Shown piece after piece: positions 45,656 through 56,131 of a stretch of DNA of 64,000 bases. How positions within the stretch are numbered: the stretch's first letter is position 1; each line of letters begins with the position of its first letter. The translations under genes and the position numbers were made by a program. The DNA comes from an uncultured Propionibacteriaceae bacterium (GTDB lineage: Bacteria > Actinomycetota > Actinomycetes > Propionibacteriales > Propionibacteriaceae): assembly GCA_945911015.1 (NCBI GenBank), contig CAMDZW010000012.1:1-64000 (forward strand). The letters run 5' to 3'. Below the pieces are notes generated by a model. That model saw only the letters and a list, made by a program, of their open reading frames with translations, did no database searches and had not been told where the DNA came from.

Positions 45656-46582
45656 GTGACGACTCAGGCCGATCCCTCGACCGCCGACCGGAGTGCCGAC
45701 GACTCCGCGGCGACCTTTGGTGTCGTCGTTCTCACCCAGGGCACCCGCCCGGTTGATCTGCGTCGCGGTCTGGACTCACTGCTGGCTCAGCGTGATGTCG
45801 AGCTCGACATCGTCGTGGTCGGCAACGGCTGGGTGCCCACCGACCTGCCCGCCGGTGTGCGCGGTCTCCATCTGAACGACAACCTCGGCATCCCGGCCGG
45901 GCGCAATGCCGGCGTGCCCCATGTCGACGGCGAATTCCTGTTCTTCCTCGACGACGACGCCTGGCTGCTCGACGATGACTTCCTCGCCCGGTGTGCTGCG
46001 GAGTTCCGCGCCGACCCGAGCCTGGGGATGATCCAGCCCCGGATCGAGGATCCGGACGCCGAGGAACTGCCCACCCGGTGGATCCCTCGGCTCCGCAAGG
46101 GCGATCCGCACCACAGCTCCAATGTCTTCTCCGTGGTCGAGATGGCGGTGGCGATGCGCCGTGATGTCTTCGACCGGACGCTCGGATGGCCGGCACCATT
46201 CTTCTACGCGCACGAGGGGATCGAGCTGGCCTGGCGGGTCTGGGGGGTGGGCAGCCGCACGGTCTATCGCGGTGACCTGCGCGCGGGCCATCCGGTGATC
46301 GACCCGCGCCGACACAGTGACTACTTCGTGAAGAATGCGCGCAACCGGGTCTGGCTGGCCCGACGCAATCTGCGTTGGCCGATCAGCTGGGCCTATGTCG
46401 GCTCGTGGACCCTGGTCCAGCTGATCCGCTGGCGGCGCCATCCCGAGTACCTCAAGCCGTGGTTCGCCGGCTGGAAGGAGGGCTGGACCTCCAGCCCCTG
46501 GGCTCCGGGTGAGCCCCACATCAAGCTGTCCTGGGCGACCCACCTGCGGATGGGTCGTGCCGGCCGGTGGCCCGTGATCTGA
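45656..46582 (+). CDS. Family 2 glycosyltransferase
   Basis: 308-aa inverting GT-A transferase. Features are the start strand FGVVVLTQGTRP, NLGIPAGRNAG, the metal-binding FLDDDAW and a later FFYAHEGIELAWR acceptor/base region. The C-terminal part (WPISWAYVGSWTLVQLI) could be membrane-associated. Start GTG 45656. Followed closely by two genes of a CDP-polyol polymer pathway, so it probably adds sugars to an envelope polymer (inference). Confidence 0.87.
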   Translation: MTTQADPSTADRSADDSAATFGVVVLTQGTRPVDLRRGLDSLLAQRDVELDIVVVGNGWVPTDLPAGVRGLHLNDNLGIPAGRNAGVPHVDGEFLFFLDDDAWLLDDDFLARCAAEFRADPSLGMIQPRIEDPDAEELPTRWIPRLRKGDPHHSSNVFSVVEMAVAMRRDVFDRTLGWPAPFFYAHEGIELAWRVWGVGSRTVYRGDLRAGHPVIDPRRHSDYFVKNARNRVWLARRNLRWPISWAYVGSWTLVQLIRWRRHPEYLKPWFAGWKEGWTSSPWAPGEPHIKLSWATHLRMGRAGRWPVI

Positions 46583-46586
46583 CCGC

Positions 46587-46592
46587 TACAGT
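46587..46592 (+). promoter_or_regulatory. -10 box of leaderless CDP-alcohol phosphotransferase transcript
   Basis: TACAGT, 7 nt before GTG 46600 and 5 nt after the GT2 stop. Confidence 0.5.
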
Positions 46593-46599
46593 GATCCGC

Positions 46600-47409
46600 G
46601 TGAACCAAGCCCGGCCGACGATCGCTGCCCTGCGTGAGGTCTCCCAACCCCCGACCGTACGGGGGCGCAAGAACGCCGAGCACTGGTCGGGGGAGTACCT
46701 GCGCCACGGCTCGCTGTACCTCACCCGGCTGATCGTGCCCACCCCGCTCCGCCCCAATGGCGTGACGGTGCTGATGATGATGGCCGGCTGGTGCATCGCC
46801 GGCTCGTTGCTGATCCCGGGCATCATCGGTCCGATCCTGGCCATCTTCTTCGCCCAACTGCAGATGTACCTCGACTGCGTCGACGGCGAACTCGCCCGAT
46901 GGCGCAAACAGTTCAGCCCGGCCGGGGTCTACCTGGACCGGATCGCGCACTACACCACCGAAGGCTTCATCGGCCTCGCGCTGGGACTGCGGGCCAGCGG
47001 TGTCATCGGCGGTGACGTGCCGGCCGCCGAGGTCTGGATGTATGCCTTCCTCGGTGCGGTCCTTATGGCCGGGATCATGTTCAACAAGGCGATCAACGAC
47101 CTCGTTCATGTCGCCCGCGCCTTCAACGGGATGGAGCGGCTGCCCGACACCGCCGAGGCGAAGGCCGTCCCCAGCCGCAGTCTGATCGGGATGTTGCGCA
47201 AGGCTGCCCGGTTCCTGCCCTTCCATCGGATCTTCCACTCCGTCGAACTCAGCATCGTTGCCCTCGTGCTGGCGGTGGTCGGCCTGTTCGTCGGGGACGT
47301 CGAGGTCTTCCGGATCGCGGTGTGGGTGCTGGCTCCGGTCATCTGGCTGGTCTGCGCAGGACATCTGCTGGCCGTGCTCGCCTCACCGCGGCTGCGACCG
47401 AGCCGATGA
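46600..47409 (+). CDS. CDP-alcohol phosphotransferase-family protein with altered motif
   Basis: 269-aa membrane enzyme with about six helices. The family motif D-x2-DG-x2-AR-x8-G-x3-D-x3-D is present as D92, D95-G96, A99-R100, G109, D113, but the final Asp is His117 (DRIAHY). That Asp is regarded as the catalytic base in the family, so the reaction or substrate may differ, or His may substitute. Start GTG 46600 from the -10 spacing; the open frame from 46567 lies within the previous gene. The stop overlaps the TagF-like start (ATGA), linking it to polyol-phosphate polymer synthesis. Confidence 0.85.
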   Translation: MNQARPTIAALREVSQPPTVRGRKNAEHWSGEYLRHGSLYLTRLIVPTPLRPNGVTVLMMMAGWCIAGSLLIPGIIGPILAIFFAQLQMYLDCVDGELARWRKQFSPAGVYLDRIAHYTTEGFIGLALGLRASGVIGGDVPAAEVWMYAFLGAVLMAGIMFNKAINDLVHVARAFNGMERLPDTAEAKAVPSRSLIGMLRKAARFLPFHRIFHSVELSIVALVLAVVGLFVGDVEVFRIAVWVLAPVIWLVCAGHLLAVLASPRLRPSR

Positions 47410-49043
47410 TCGGTCGCCTCGGTCGCGGCTCGCTCGGTCTGCTGTGCCTGGCCGCCGTGGTCGCCGTGCAGGTCATCGCGGCCGCCCTCGGACTGCCGCT
47501 GCCGGTGGTCGGCGGCCTTGCGGTGCTGGTGGGTGTGGCCGTCCTGGTCGTCGGCAGTCCCGGACCCGGCCAGCTCATCGTGCTGGTCGGGGCCACCTCG
47601 GCGGTGGCCCTGCGACTCGCCGGGGACGGTCTGCTCGGCGCTGCCGGTCTCGGCTTCGCGGTGGCGGTTGCGGTGATCACCGTGGCGGCCGCCGCCGATG
47701 AACCACTGGCTCGGCGGTTGGCCCCCGGTGTCCGTACGGTCAATCTTCCCGGAGTCCGTGATGACCCACGCCCGGGGGAGGACCGGCCGTTCGCGGCTGC
47801 CGTGGCTGTCGCGGTGGCGGTCCTCGGTCTCGGCGCGGCGATCGCAGCCTGGAGCGGTGCACGCGTGCCCGCCGTCACGGTCGCGGTGGCCACCGTCGTG
47901 GTGGTGGGTCTGGCCACCGTACGGTTGTGGCGACGGGTGGGTGCCATCCGTCGCGGGACCGCGGACCGAGCCGTACGAGCAGCTGTCGATGCCTGGGCTC
48001 CGGAGTTCGCGGTCCACTTCTGCGGACCGATCGCCGGGGAGTACCAGCTGACGATGTGGCTGCCCTACCTGCGTCAACTCGACCGCCGGTTCGTCATCAT
48101 CACCCGGGACCATCGGTGGCTGGCCCGTGCCGGCGCACTCGGTCCCGAGCCGATGCTGTCGAGTCCGCGGCTGAGCGGACTCGATGACTGCATGGTCGAC
48201 TCGATCCGCGCCGTTTTCCATGTCAACACCGACCAGCTCGGCGTCGACCTGGTCCGCTACTGGGACCGGACCCAGATCCAGCTCAACCATGGCGACTCCG
48301 ACAAGCCGTCCAGCTTCCACCCGATGATCGCGATGTTCGACAAGATCTTCGTCGCCGGGCAGGCCGCGATCGACCGATTCAGCGACCACGGGGTGGTGGT
48401 GGAGCAGTCGAAGTTCGTCATCGTGGGGCGGCCCCAAACCGCTGACATCGTGCCCGCTGGCACGGGTGACACCCGGACAGTGCTCTATGCACCGACCTGG
48501 CGCGGCGGCACGGCCGACATGTCGCTCACCTCGCTGTGGTCGGGTGAGCAGATCGTCGCCACGCTGCTCGAACTCGGTGCCACCGTTGTCTTTCGACCCC
48601 ATCCCTACTCGCTGGGGGACAAGGCGTCACGGGCGGTGATCGCCCGGATCGACGCACTGCTGGCCAGGTCCCGCACCCCGGACCGTGACCACCGCACCAG
48701 TGACCGGACCGGGTCCGGCCCGATCGCCGAGTGGTTCAACCGGACCGATGCCCTGGTCAGTGACGTCTCGAGCGTGCCGGTCGACCATCTCCAGTCGGGC
48801 AAGCCGTTGGCGATCGCGATGCCGCCGGGGGCTCAGGTCGGAGCCGCGCTGGCCGAGGCGGCCTATCTGTTGCCCCTTGACGGTGACCTGGTCGCTGGGC
48901 TGACCGCGATGATGGGCGAGGACCCCCTGGCCGAACAACGCGCCCGGACCCGGGTGCACCATCTGGGAGACATCCCGGCCGAGGATCTGGTGGCGCACTT
49001 CCTGCGGGCCGCCCGGGCAGCGATCGACACGCCTGTGGTGTGA
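47406..49043 (+). CDS. TagF-like CDP-glycerol/polyol glycerophosphotransferase with N-terminal membrane domain
   Basis: 545 aa. Residues 1-180 have five to six hydrophobic helices; the C-terminal 350 residues match the Glyphos_transf (TagB/TagF) fold, a GT-B-like domain, with QLNHGDSDKPSS, LYAPTWRGG, VVFRPHPYS and DALVSDVSSVPVDHL. The RPHP and SDxSS motifs are the nucleotide/glycerophosphate binding elements. A fused membrane domain is unusual compared with the peripheral TagF. With the GT2 and CDP-alcohol genes it suggests a teichoic-acid-like or other polyol-phosphate polymer. Confidence 0.82.
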   Translation: MIGRLGRGSLGLLCLAAVVAVQVIAAALGLPLPVVGGLAVLVGVAVLVVGSPGPGQLIVLVGATSAVALRLAGDGLLGAAGLGFAVAVAVITVAAAADEPLARRLAPGVRTVNLPGVRDDPRPGEDRPFAAAVAVAVAVLGLGAAIAAWSGARVPAVTVAVATVVVVGLATVRLWRRVGAIRRGTADRAVRAAVDAWAPEFAVHFCGPIAGEYQLTMWLPYLRQLDRRFVIITRDHRWLARAGALGPEPMLSSPRLSGLDDCMVDSIRAVFHVNTDQLGVDLVRYWDRTQIQLNHGDSDKPSSFHPMIAMFDKIFVAGQAAIDRFSDHGVVVEQSKFVIVGRPQTADIVPAGTGDTRTVLYAPTWRGGTADMSLTSLWSGEQIVATLLELGATVVFRPHPYSLGDKASRAVIARIDALLARSRTPDRDHRTSDRTGSGPIAEWFNRTDALVSDVSSVPVDHLQSGKPLAIAMPPGAQVGAALAEAAYLLPLDGDLVAGLTAMMGEDPLAEQRARTRVHHLGDIPAEDLVAHFLRAARAAIDTPVV

Positions 49044-49073
49044 TTGGCCCCACTCGATGGGCCCGGATAGAGT
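49044..49073 (+). promoter_or_regulatory. pnp promoter
   Basis: TTGGCC (49044-49049), 18-bp spacer, TAGAGT (49068-49073). This produces a leader of about 205 nt before GTG 49286. The 10-mer GTGGGTTGCG occurs at 49072-49081 and again at 49143-49152 in that leader. Confidence 0.55.
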
Positions 49074-49285
49074 GGGTTGCGTATCAGCACGCCGACCTCT
49101 CGGCGCTCGCCCACGAACACCGGCTCTGCCCGGTCCTCGGTAGTGGGTTGCGGAACTCCTGTTGTGGGGTCCGACGCCCTCGATCGAAGACCGGCTTTCT
49201 TCCCGGCCGACGTGGGTGAACGGTGACGGTCAGCGCGTGCCTGTCCACCGTGCGGCCCTGTGTGGCCGCGGGAAAGGAGAGCCCC

Positions 49286-51517
49286 GTGGAGGGGTCCGAA
49301 CTCATCACCAGTGAAGCCGTCATCGACAACGGCACCTACGGCAAACGCGTCGTCCGGTTCGAAACCGGTCTGCTCGCCAAGCAGGCGGGCGGCTCGACCG
49401 CCGTCTACATCGATGACGACACCATGTTGTTGTCGTGCACCACCGCATCGTCCTCGCCCCGTGAGGGCATGGACTTCTTCCCGCTGACCGTCGAGGTCGA
49501 GGAGCGGATGTACGCCGCGGGTCGCATCCCCGGCGCCTTCTTCCGTCGCGAGGGACGCCCGTCCGAAGGGGCGATCCTGGCCTGCCGCCTGATTGACCGT
49601 CCGCTGCGGCCGCTGTTCACCAAGGGTCTGCGCAATGACGTCAACGTCATCGTCACCATCCTCTCGCTCAACCCCGAGGTGCTGTACGACGTCGTCGCGA
49701 TCAACGCGGCCTCGCTGTCCACCCAGCTGTCCGGTCTGCCCTTCGGTGGTCCGGTCGGTGGCATCCGGGTCGCCCTGATCGGCGAGCAGTGGGTCGGATT
49801 CCCGACCGCCACCCAGCTCGAGGACGCCACCTTCGACATGGTCGTGGCCGGCGGTGTGCTGCCCGACGGTGACGTGGCCATCTCCATGGTCGAGGCCGAG
49901 TCCACCGAGCAGACCTGGGATCTGGTCCGCTCCGGTCGTACCGCTCCGACCGAAGAGGTCGTGGCCAACGGTCTCGAAGCGGCCAAGCCGTTCATCAAGG
50001 CCCTGTGCGATGCCCAGGCCGAGGTGGCTGCCAAGGCAGCCAAGCCGACCGCCGAGTTCCCGCTGTACCCGGACTACACCGACGAGGTGTATGCCGCAGT
50101 GGAGGCAGCTGCTGCCGCTGAGCTGGACAAGATCATGCTGATCGCCGGCAAACAGGAGCGCGAGGACGCCCAGAACGCCCTGCGCGACAAGGTCGTGGCC
50201 GAGCTGGAGGGGACCGTCGAGAACAAGGGCTACATCCACGGCGCCTTCAGCGCGGTCAGCAAGCAGATCGTGCGCCAGCGGGTGCTGCGCGACAAGGTTC
50301 GCATCGACGGCCGTGGCCTGGTGGACATCCGTCCGCTGTCGGCTGAGGTCGAGCTGATCCCGCGGGCCCATGGTTCGGCGCTGTTCCAGCGTGGCGAGAC
50401 CCAGATCCTGGGCGTCACCACCTTGAACATGTTGGACATGGTGCAGAAGCTCGACACTCTCGCTCCCGAGACCGAGAAGCGCTACATCCACCACTACAAC
50501 TTCCCGCCCTACTCGACCGGTGAGACCGGTCGTGTCGGGTCGCCGAAGCGGCGTGAGATCGGCCATGGCGCGCTCGCCGAGCGAGCCCTGGTGCCGGTGC
50601 TGCCGACCAAGGAGGAGTTCCCGTACGCGATCCGTCAGGTCTCCGAGGCCCTCGGTTCCAACGGTTCCACCTCGATGGGGTCGGTCTGCGCCTCCACCCT
50701 GGCGTTGATGAACGCTGGTGTGCCGCTGCGCGCACCGGTCGCCGGCATTGCCATGGGGCTGATCTCGGGTGAGGTCGACGGTGAGCAGACCTATGTCGCG
50801 CTGACCGACATCCTCGGCCAGGAGGACGCGTACGGCGACATGGACTTCAAGGTCGCCGGCACACGTGACTTCATCACCGCACTGCAGCTCGACACCAAGC
50901 TCGACGGCATCCCGTCCGACGTTCTGGCCGCGGCCCTGCGCCAGGCCAAGGACGCCCGCAACACCTTGCTCGACGTGATGGGTGAAGCGATTGACGCACC
51001 GGACGAGATGAGCCCCTTCGCACCGCGGATCATCACCGTGAAGATCCCGGTCGACAAGATCGGTGAGGTGATCGGCCCGAAGGGCAAGGTGATCAACCAG
51101 ATCCAGGAGGACACCGGCGCGAACCTGTCCATCGAGGACGACGGCACCGTCTACATCGGCGCCGATTCCGGTGAGGTCGCCGAGGCTGCCCGCCAGGCCG
51201 TCAACGCGATCGCCAATCCGACGATGCCCGAGGTCGGCGAGCGCTACCTCGGCACCGTGGTGAAGACCGTCGACTTCGGCGCCTTCGTCTCGCTGATGCC
51301 CGGCAAGGACGGCCTGCTGCACATCAGCAAGCTCCGCAGCCTCAACGGTGGCCAGCGGGTCAACAGCGTCGACGGCGTCGTGTCGGTCGGTCAGAAGATC
51401 CAGGTCGAGATCGCCGAGATCGGCGACCGCGGCAAGCTGTCGCTGGTCCCGGTCTCCGAGGACGAGGCCGACGAGTCGAGCAACGAGGGCGCCGAGACCG
51501 AGCAGGCCAGGGCCTGA
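49286..51517 (+). CDS. pnp: Polynucleotide phosphorylase
   Basis: 3'-5' phosphorolytic RNase/polymerase (guanosine pentaphosphate synthetase in actinobacteria), 743 aa. Two RNase PH domains flank a helical domain; the active-site stretch is [19 protein letters not shown], with [17 protein letters not shown] before it. Then come a KH domain ([16 protein letters not shown]) and an S1 domain ([21 protein letters not shown]). The acidic tail ends [13 protein letters not shown] 49286 follows GGAAAGGAGAG; an in-frame start at 49223 lies in the leader. Confidence 0.97.
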   Translation: MEGSELITSEAVIDNGTYGKRVVRFETGLLAKQAGGSTAVYIDDDTMLLSCTTASSSPREGMDFFPLTVEVEERMYAAGRIPGAFFRREGRPSEGAILACRLIDRPLRPLFTKGLRNDVNVIVTILSLNPEVLYDVVAINAASLSTQLSGLPFGGPVGGIRVALIGEQWVGFPTATQLEDATFDMVVAGGVLPDGDVAISMVEAESTEQTWDLVRSGRTAPTEEVVANGLEAAKPFIKALCDAQAEVAAKAAKPTAEFPLYPDYTDEVYAAVEAAAAAELDKIMLIAGKQEREDAQNALRDKVVAELEGTVENKGYIHGAFSAVSKQIVRQRVLRDKVRIDGRGLVDIRPLSAEVELIPRAHGSALFQRGETQILGVTTLNMLDMVQKLDTLAPETEKRYIHHYNFPPYSTGETGRVGSPKRREIGHGALAERALVPVLPTKEEFPYAIRQVSEALGSNGSTSMGSVCASTLALMNAGVPLRAPVAGIAMGLISGEVDGEQTYVALTDILGQEDAYGDMDFKVAGTRDFITALQLDTKLDGIPSDVLAAALRQAKDARNTLLDVMGEAIDAPDEMSPFAPRIITVKIPVDKIGEVIGPKGKVINQIQEDTGANLSIEDDGTVYIGADSGEVAEAARQAVNAIANPTMPEVGERYLGTVVKTVDFGAFVSLMPGKDGLLHISKLRSLNGGQRVNSVDGVVSVGQKIQVEIAEIGDRGKLSLVPVSEDEADESSNEGAETEQARA

Positions 51518-51541
51518 TCGGGTCCCGACCCTCACCTGCGG

Positions 51542-51580
51542 ACCGCCGCCCACACGATGTGTGTGGGCGGCGGTTCTGTC
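51542..51580 (+). terminator. pnp terminator
   Basis: A perfect 14-bp stem, ACCGCCGCCCACAC (51542-51555) with GTGTGGGCGGCGGT (51561-51574), loop GATGT, tail TCTGTC. A likely -10 for dapB (TAGACT, 51593-51598) follows. Confidence 0.8.
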
Positions 51581-51617
51581 ATGGGTGGCCAGTAGACTGA
51601 CCGCCGGTGTCCAGTGA

Positions 51618-53254
<1,637 letters not shown>

Positions 53255-53264
53255 GGCCGTCGGC

Positions 53265-53834
53265 TCAGTCGGCCGGGATCGAGGCGTGGAGGCGGACCTG
53301 CTTGATCGTCAGGTCGGTGCTGGGACCGATCTCGCGATGGCTGCCGTCAGCGGCCCAACCAGCATCGACCAGCAGGCGACGCCGTACGTCGTCGGCAGCC
53401 TGGACCCACAGCGTGGCACGAGTGAAGCCGTCGACGTGCAAGGTGTCGACTGCTGCGTTCAGCAGCCGCGAGCCGTGTCCGGTGTGACGGGCCGAAGGGT
53501 CGATCGTCCACTCGGCGATCTCACCGTCGGCGGCCTTGTCGCTGTCGGGATCGTCGCTGGGTTGGGTGGTGGCAAAACCGACCACCTGATCGGGTGCTCC
53601 GTTCTCCGTACCGCTGGTGGCCACCAGGACCCGGCAGCGGGCGTCGGGAGGACGGGTGATCGAACGGTGCCACAGCTCGGTCAGTTCGCCGAGATCTGTG
53701 CTGCGCAGCAGCCAGTCCCGGAGCTCGGCGGGTTGGTCCTGGTCCCACGAACGCCGCTGGATGGCAGCGATGTCGGCGGACTCGGCCGGAAGGGCGAGAC
53801 GGACCTGGGGTGGGCGAGCAGCGACGTCAGACAC
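53265..53834 (-). CDS. GNAT-family N-acetyltransferase
   Basis: 189 aa. The acetyl-CoA motif is IDPSARHTGHGSRLLNAAVD, and the ending TLWVQAADDVRRRLLVDAGW is the usual GNAT C-terminus. GTG 53834 is chosen because TACGAT (53841-53846 on the minus strand) lies 6 nt upstream; the longer open frame from 53945 adds 37 residues unlike the family. Acceptor unknown. Confidence 0.82.
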   Translation of the reverse strand: MSDVAARPPQVRLALPAESADIAAIQRRSWDQDQPAELRDWLLRSTDLGELTELWHRSITRPPDARCRVLVATSGTENGAPDQVVGFATTQPSDDPDSDKAADGEIAEWTIDPSARHTGHGSRLLNAAVDTLHVDGFTRATLWVQAADDVRRRLLVDAGWAADGSHREIGPSTDLTIKQVRLHASIPAD

Positions 53835-53840
53835 CCTGTG

Positions 53841-53846
53841 ATCGTA
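53841..53846 (-). promoter_or_regulatory. -10 box of leaderless GNAT transcript
   Basis: TACGAT on the minus strand, 6 nt before GTG 53834. Confidence 0.45.
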
Positions 53847-54018
53847 TGCCACGCCCACTGGGCGAGACACTTTCCGGACTTTTCTGTCGAACGACTGGCA
53901 TCCGGTGCCTGAGATGTGCCAGACTGGTTTTCGAAGAGCCCGCATGTGCCTGACCCCCCGAGCAGGTATCGGCGGGCTCTTCGCCTGTCCGGAGTCGGCC
54001 GTACCGGTGCACGTCGGC

Positions 54019-54024
54019 TAGCCT
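54019..54024 (+). promoter_or_regulatory. -10 box of leaderless RNase J transcript
   Basis: TAGCCT, 6 nt before GTG 54031. Confidence 0.45.
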
Positions 54025-54030
54025 TGAGGG

Positions 54031-55707
54031 GTGACCCCAGCTCTGAGAACCCCCCCGAAACTCCGTTCCGACACCCTCCGGGTGATCCCGCTGGGAGGTC
54101 TGGGCGACGTGGGTCGCAACATGACCGTCTTCGAGATCAACGGCCAGCTGCTGCTCGTGGACTGCGGGGTGTTGTTCCCCGAGGACGACCATCCCGGCGT
54201 CGACCTCATCCTCCCCGGACTGGGAGCGATCGAGGACCGTCTCGACGAGGTTGTCGGGCTCGTCCTCACCCACGGCCACGAGGACCACGTGGGCGCCGTC
54301 CCGTACCTGCTGCGGCAGCGGCCCGACATCCCGATCTACGGTTCACGGCTGACTCTGGCGTTGCTCAAGGAGAAGGTGCGCGAACACCGCCTCCGCAACA
54401 CCGACCTGCACATCGTCGAAGCCGGCGAGACCGTTGCGCTGGGCGAGTTCGGGCTGGAGTTCGTCGCCGTCAACCACTCGATCCCCGATGCGCTCGCCGT
54501 CGCGATCCGCACCAAGGCCGGACTCGCGCTGCACACCGGCGACTTCAAGATGGACCAGCTGCCGCTCGACGGTCGGATCACCGACCTGCGCGCCTTCGCC
54601 CGGCTGGGGGAGGAAGGGGTCGACCTCTTCCTCACCGACTCCACCAATGCTGAGGTGCCCGGGTTCACCACGCCGGAGAAGGACATCCTGCCGGCGCTGG
54701 AACGGGTCTTCACCACCAGCCAGCAGCGGCTCATCGTGGCCTGTTTCGCCAGCCACGTGCACCGGGTCCAGCAGGTCCTCGATGCGGCCGTACGGCACGG
54801 GCGCAAGGTCGTCTACGTGGGCCGATCGATGGTCCGCAACATGGGCGTCGCCAAGGATCTGGGCTACCTCCAGGTGCCGGCCAACACCGTGGTCAACCTG
54901 AAGGAGCTGGAGAACTACCGGCCCGATGAGGTGGTGATCATCTCGACCGGTTCGCAGGGGGAACCGCTGTCAGCGCTGTCGCGGATCGCCAGCGGTGAAC
55001 ATCCGGTGATCGAGCTCGCCGAGCAGGACACGGTGCTGCTGGCATCCTCGCTGATCCCAGGCAATGAGAACGCAGTCTCACGGGTGATCAACGGGCTGAC
55101 TGCTCGGGGGGCACGCGTGGTGCACAAGGGCAACGCGCTGGTCCACGTCTCCGGACACGCCTCGGCCGGTGAGTTGCTCTACTGCTACAACATCGTCCAG
55201 CCCGAGAACGTGATGCCCGTCCATGGCGAGATCCGCCACTTGGTCGCCAATGCCGAGCTGGCAAGGGCGACCGGTGTGCCGCGGTCCATCGTGGTCACCG
55301 ATGGTGGAGTGGTCGACCTGGCCGACGGGGTCGCCAAGGTCGTGGGCCAGATCGATGCCAGCTACATCTTCGTCGACGGCTCGACCGTGGGGGACATCTC
55401 GGAGTCCTCGCTCACCGACCGCAAGATCCTCGGTGAGGAAGGATCCATCTCGATCGTGTGCGTGGTCGACACCCGTGAGATGAATGTCGTCTCCGGACCT
55501 GACATCCATGCCCGCGGGTTTGTCGAGGACGACTCGATCTTCGACGACGTACGGGCCGAGATCATCACCGCCGTGGTCAGTGCGATGAAGGACGGGGCCC
55601 AGGACTCCCATCGACTGCAGCAGGTGATCCGACGCACGATCGGACGCTGGGTGAACGTGACCCACCGCCGCCGTCCGATGATCGTGCCGGTCGTGGTGAC
55701 GGTGTGA
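54031..55707 (+). CDS. rnj: Ribonuclease J
   Basis: Metallo-beta-lactamase/beta-CASP RNase with 5'-3' exo- and endonuclease activity, 558 aa. The zinc motif is LTHGHEDHVGAVP; further ligands lie in HTGDFKMD. The beta-CASP region spans about 210-370 (FASHVHRVQQVLDAA, ISTGSQGEPLSALSRIASG, HVSGHAS), followed by the C-terminal domain. GTG 54031 gives the standard N-terminus ending in IPLGGLGDVGRNMTVFE. With pnp and rnc it completes an RNA-processing set in this window. Confidence 0.95.
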   Translation: MTPALRTPPKLRSDTLRVIPLGGLGDVGRNMTVFEINGQLLLVDCGVLFPEDDHPGVDLILPGLGAIEDRLDEVVGLVLTHGHEDHVGAVPYLLRQRPDIPIYGSRLTLALLKEKVREHRLRNTDLHIVEAGETVALGEFGLEFVAVNHSIPDALAVAIRTKAGLALHTGDFKMDQLPLDGRITDLRAFARLGEEGVDLFLTDSTNAEVPGFTTPEKDILPALERVFTTSQQRLIVACFASHVHRVQQVLDAAVRHGRKVVYVGRSMVRNMGVAKDLGYLQVPANTVVNLKELENYRPDEVVIISTGSQGEPLSALSRIASGEHPVIELAEQDTVLLASSLIPGNENAVSRVINGLTARGARVVHKGNALVHVSGHASAGELLYCYNIVQPENVMPVHGEIRHLVANAELARATGVPRSIVVTDGGVVDLADGVAKVVGQIDASYIFVDGSTVGDISESSLTDRKILGEEGSISIVCVVDTREMNVVSGPDIHARGFVEDDSIFDDVRAEIITAVVSAMKDGAQDSHRLQQVIRRTIGRWVNVTHRRRPMIVPVVVTV

Positions 55708-55737
55708 ACCCGGCCGCCCAGTGGGCAACGCTCCGGT

Positions 55738-55767
55738 TTGGAGAGTTGGAGCCCGGGAAGCTATGCT
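55738..55767 (+). promoter_or_regulatory. rpmB promoter
   Basis: TTGGAG (55738-55743), 18-bp spacer, TATGCT (55762-55767); leader of about 60 nt. Confidence 0.6.
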
Positions 55768-55833
55768 GTCCCGGTTGCCCGGAGCCAATCGGGCGTGAAG
55801 ACTTGTCGATCTGCAGGATGAAGGAGTAGTCCA

Positions 55834-56022
55834 GTGGCTGCTGTGTGCGATGTCTGCGCCAAGGGACCGGGCTTCGGCCACAACGTGCCGTGGTCGAAGA
55901 AGAAGACCAACCGGCGCTGGGATCCGAACATCCAGACCGTGCACGCCAAGCTCAACGGCACCGCCAAGCGGATGAACGTGTGCACCGCGTGCCTCAAGGC
56001 CGGCAAGGTCTCCAAGGCCTGA
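55834..56022 (+). CDS. rpmB: 50S ribosomal protein L28, zinc-binding form
   Basis: 62 aa. VCDVCAKGPGFGHNVPWSKK identifies L28, and the CDVC and CTAC pairs make it the zinc-binding (C+) paralogue type. GTG 55834 follows AAGGAG. In zinc-regulated systems C- copies replace C+ ones; no such copy is in this window. A terminator follows the stop. Confidence 0.95.
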   Translation: MAAVCDVCAKGPGFGHNVPWSKKKTNRRWDPNIQTVHAKLNGTAKRMNVCTACLKAGKVSKA

Positions 56023-56037
56023 GCCAGAGTTTCTGCA

Positions 56038-56080
56038 GGACCCGGTCGACCCTCGAGGTCGGCCGGGTCCTTGCCTGTCC
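56038..56080 (+). terminator. rpmB terminator
   Basis: GGACCCGG (56038-56045) with CCGGGTCC (56063-56070); the stem continues through a T-G wobble and CGACC/GGTCG, loop CTCGA; tail TTGCCTGTCC. Confidence 0.75.
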
Positions 56081-56118
56081 GCTGGATTGTCGCCGCAGCG
56101 ACTGTCGGACCGACCGCC

Positions 56119-56124
56119 TACAGT
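56119..56124 (+). promoter_or_regulatory. -10 box of leaderless recG transcript
   Basis: TACAGT, 7 nt before GTG 56132. Confidence 0.5.
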
Positions 56125-56131
56125 AACGGCC

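Noticed and set aside
48863-51553. 896-aa open frame antisense to pnp
   Set aside because: Composition (Asp/Leu/Gly/Arg/His-rich) is the usual third-position shadow of a high-GC gene; the plus strand encodes a complete PNPase with all motifs.
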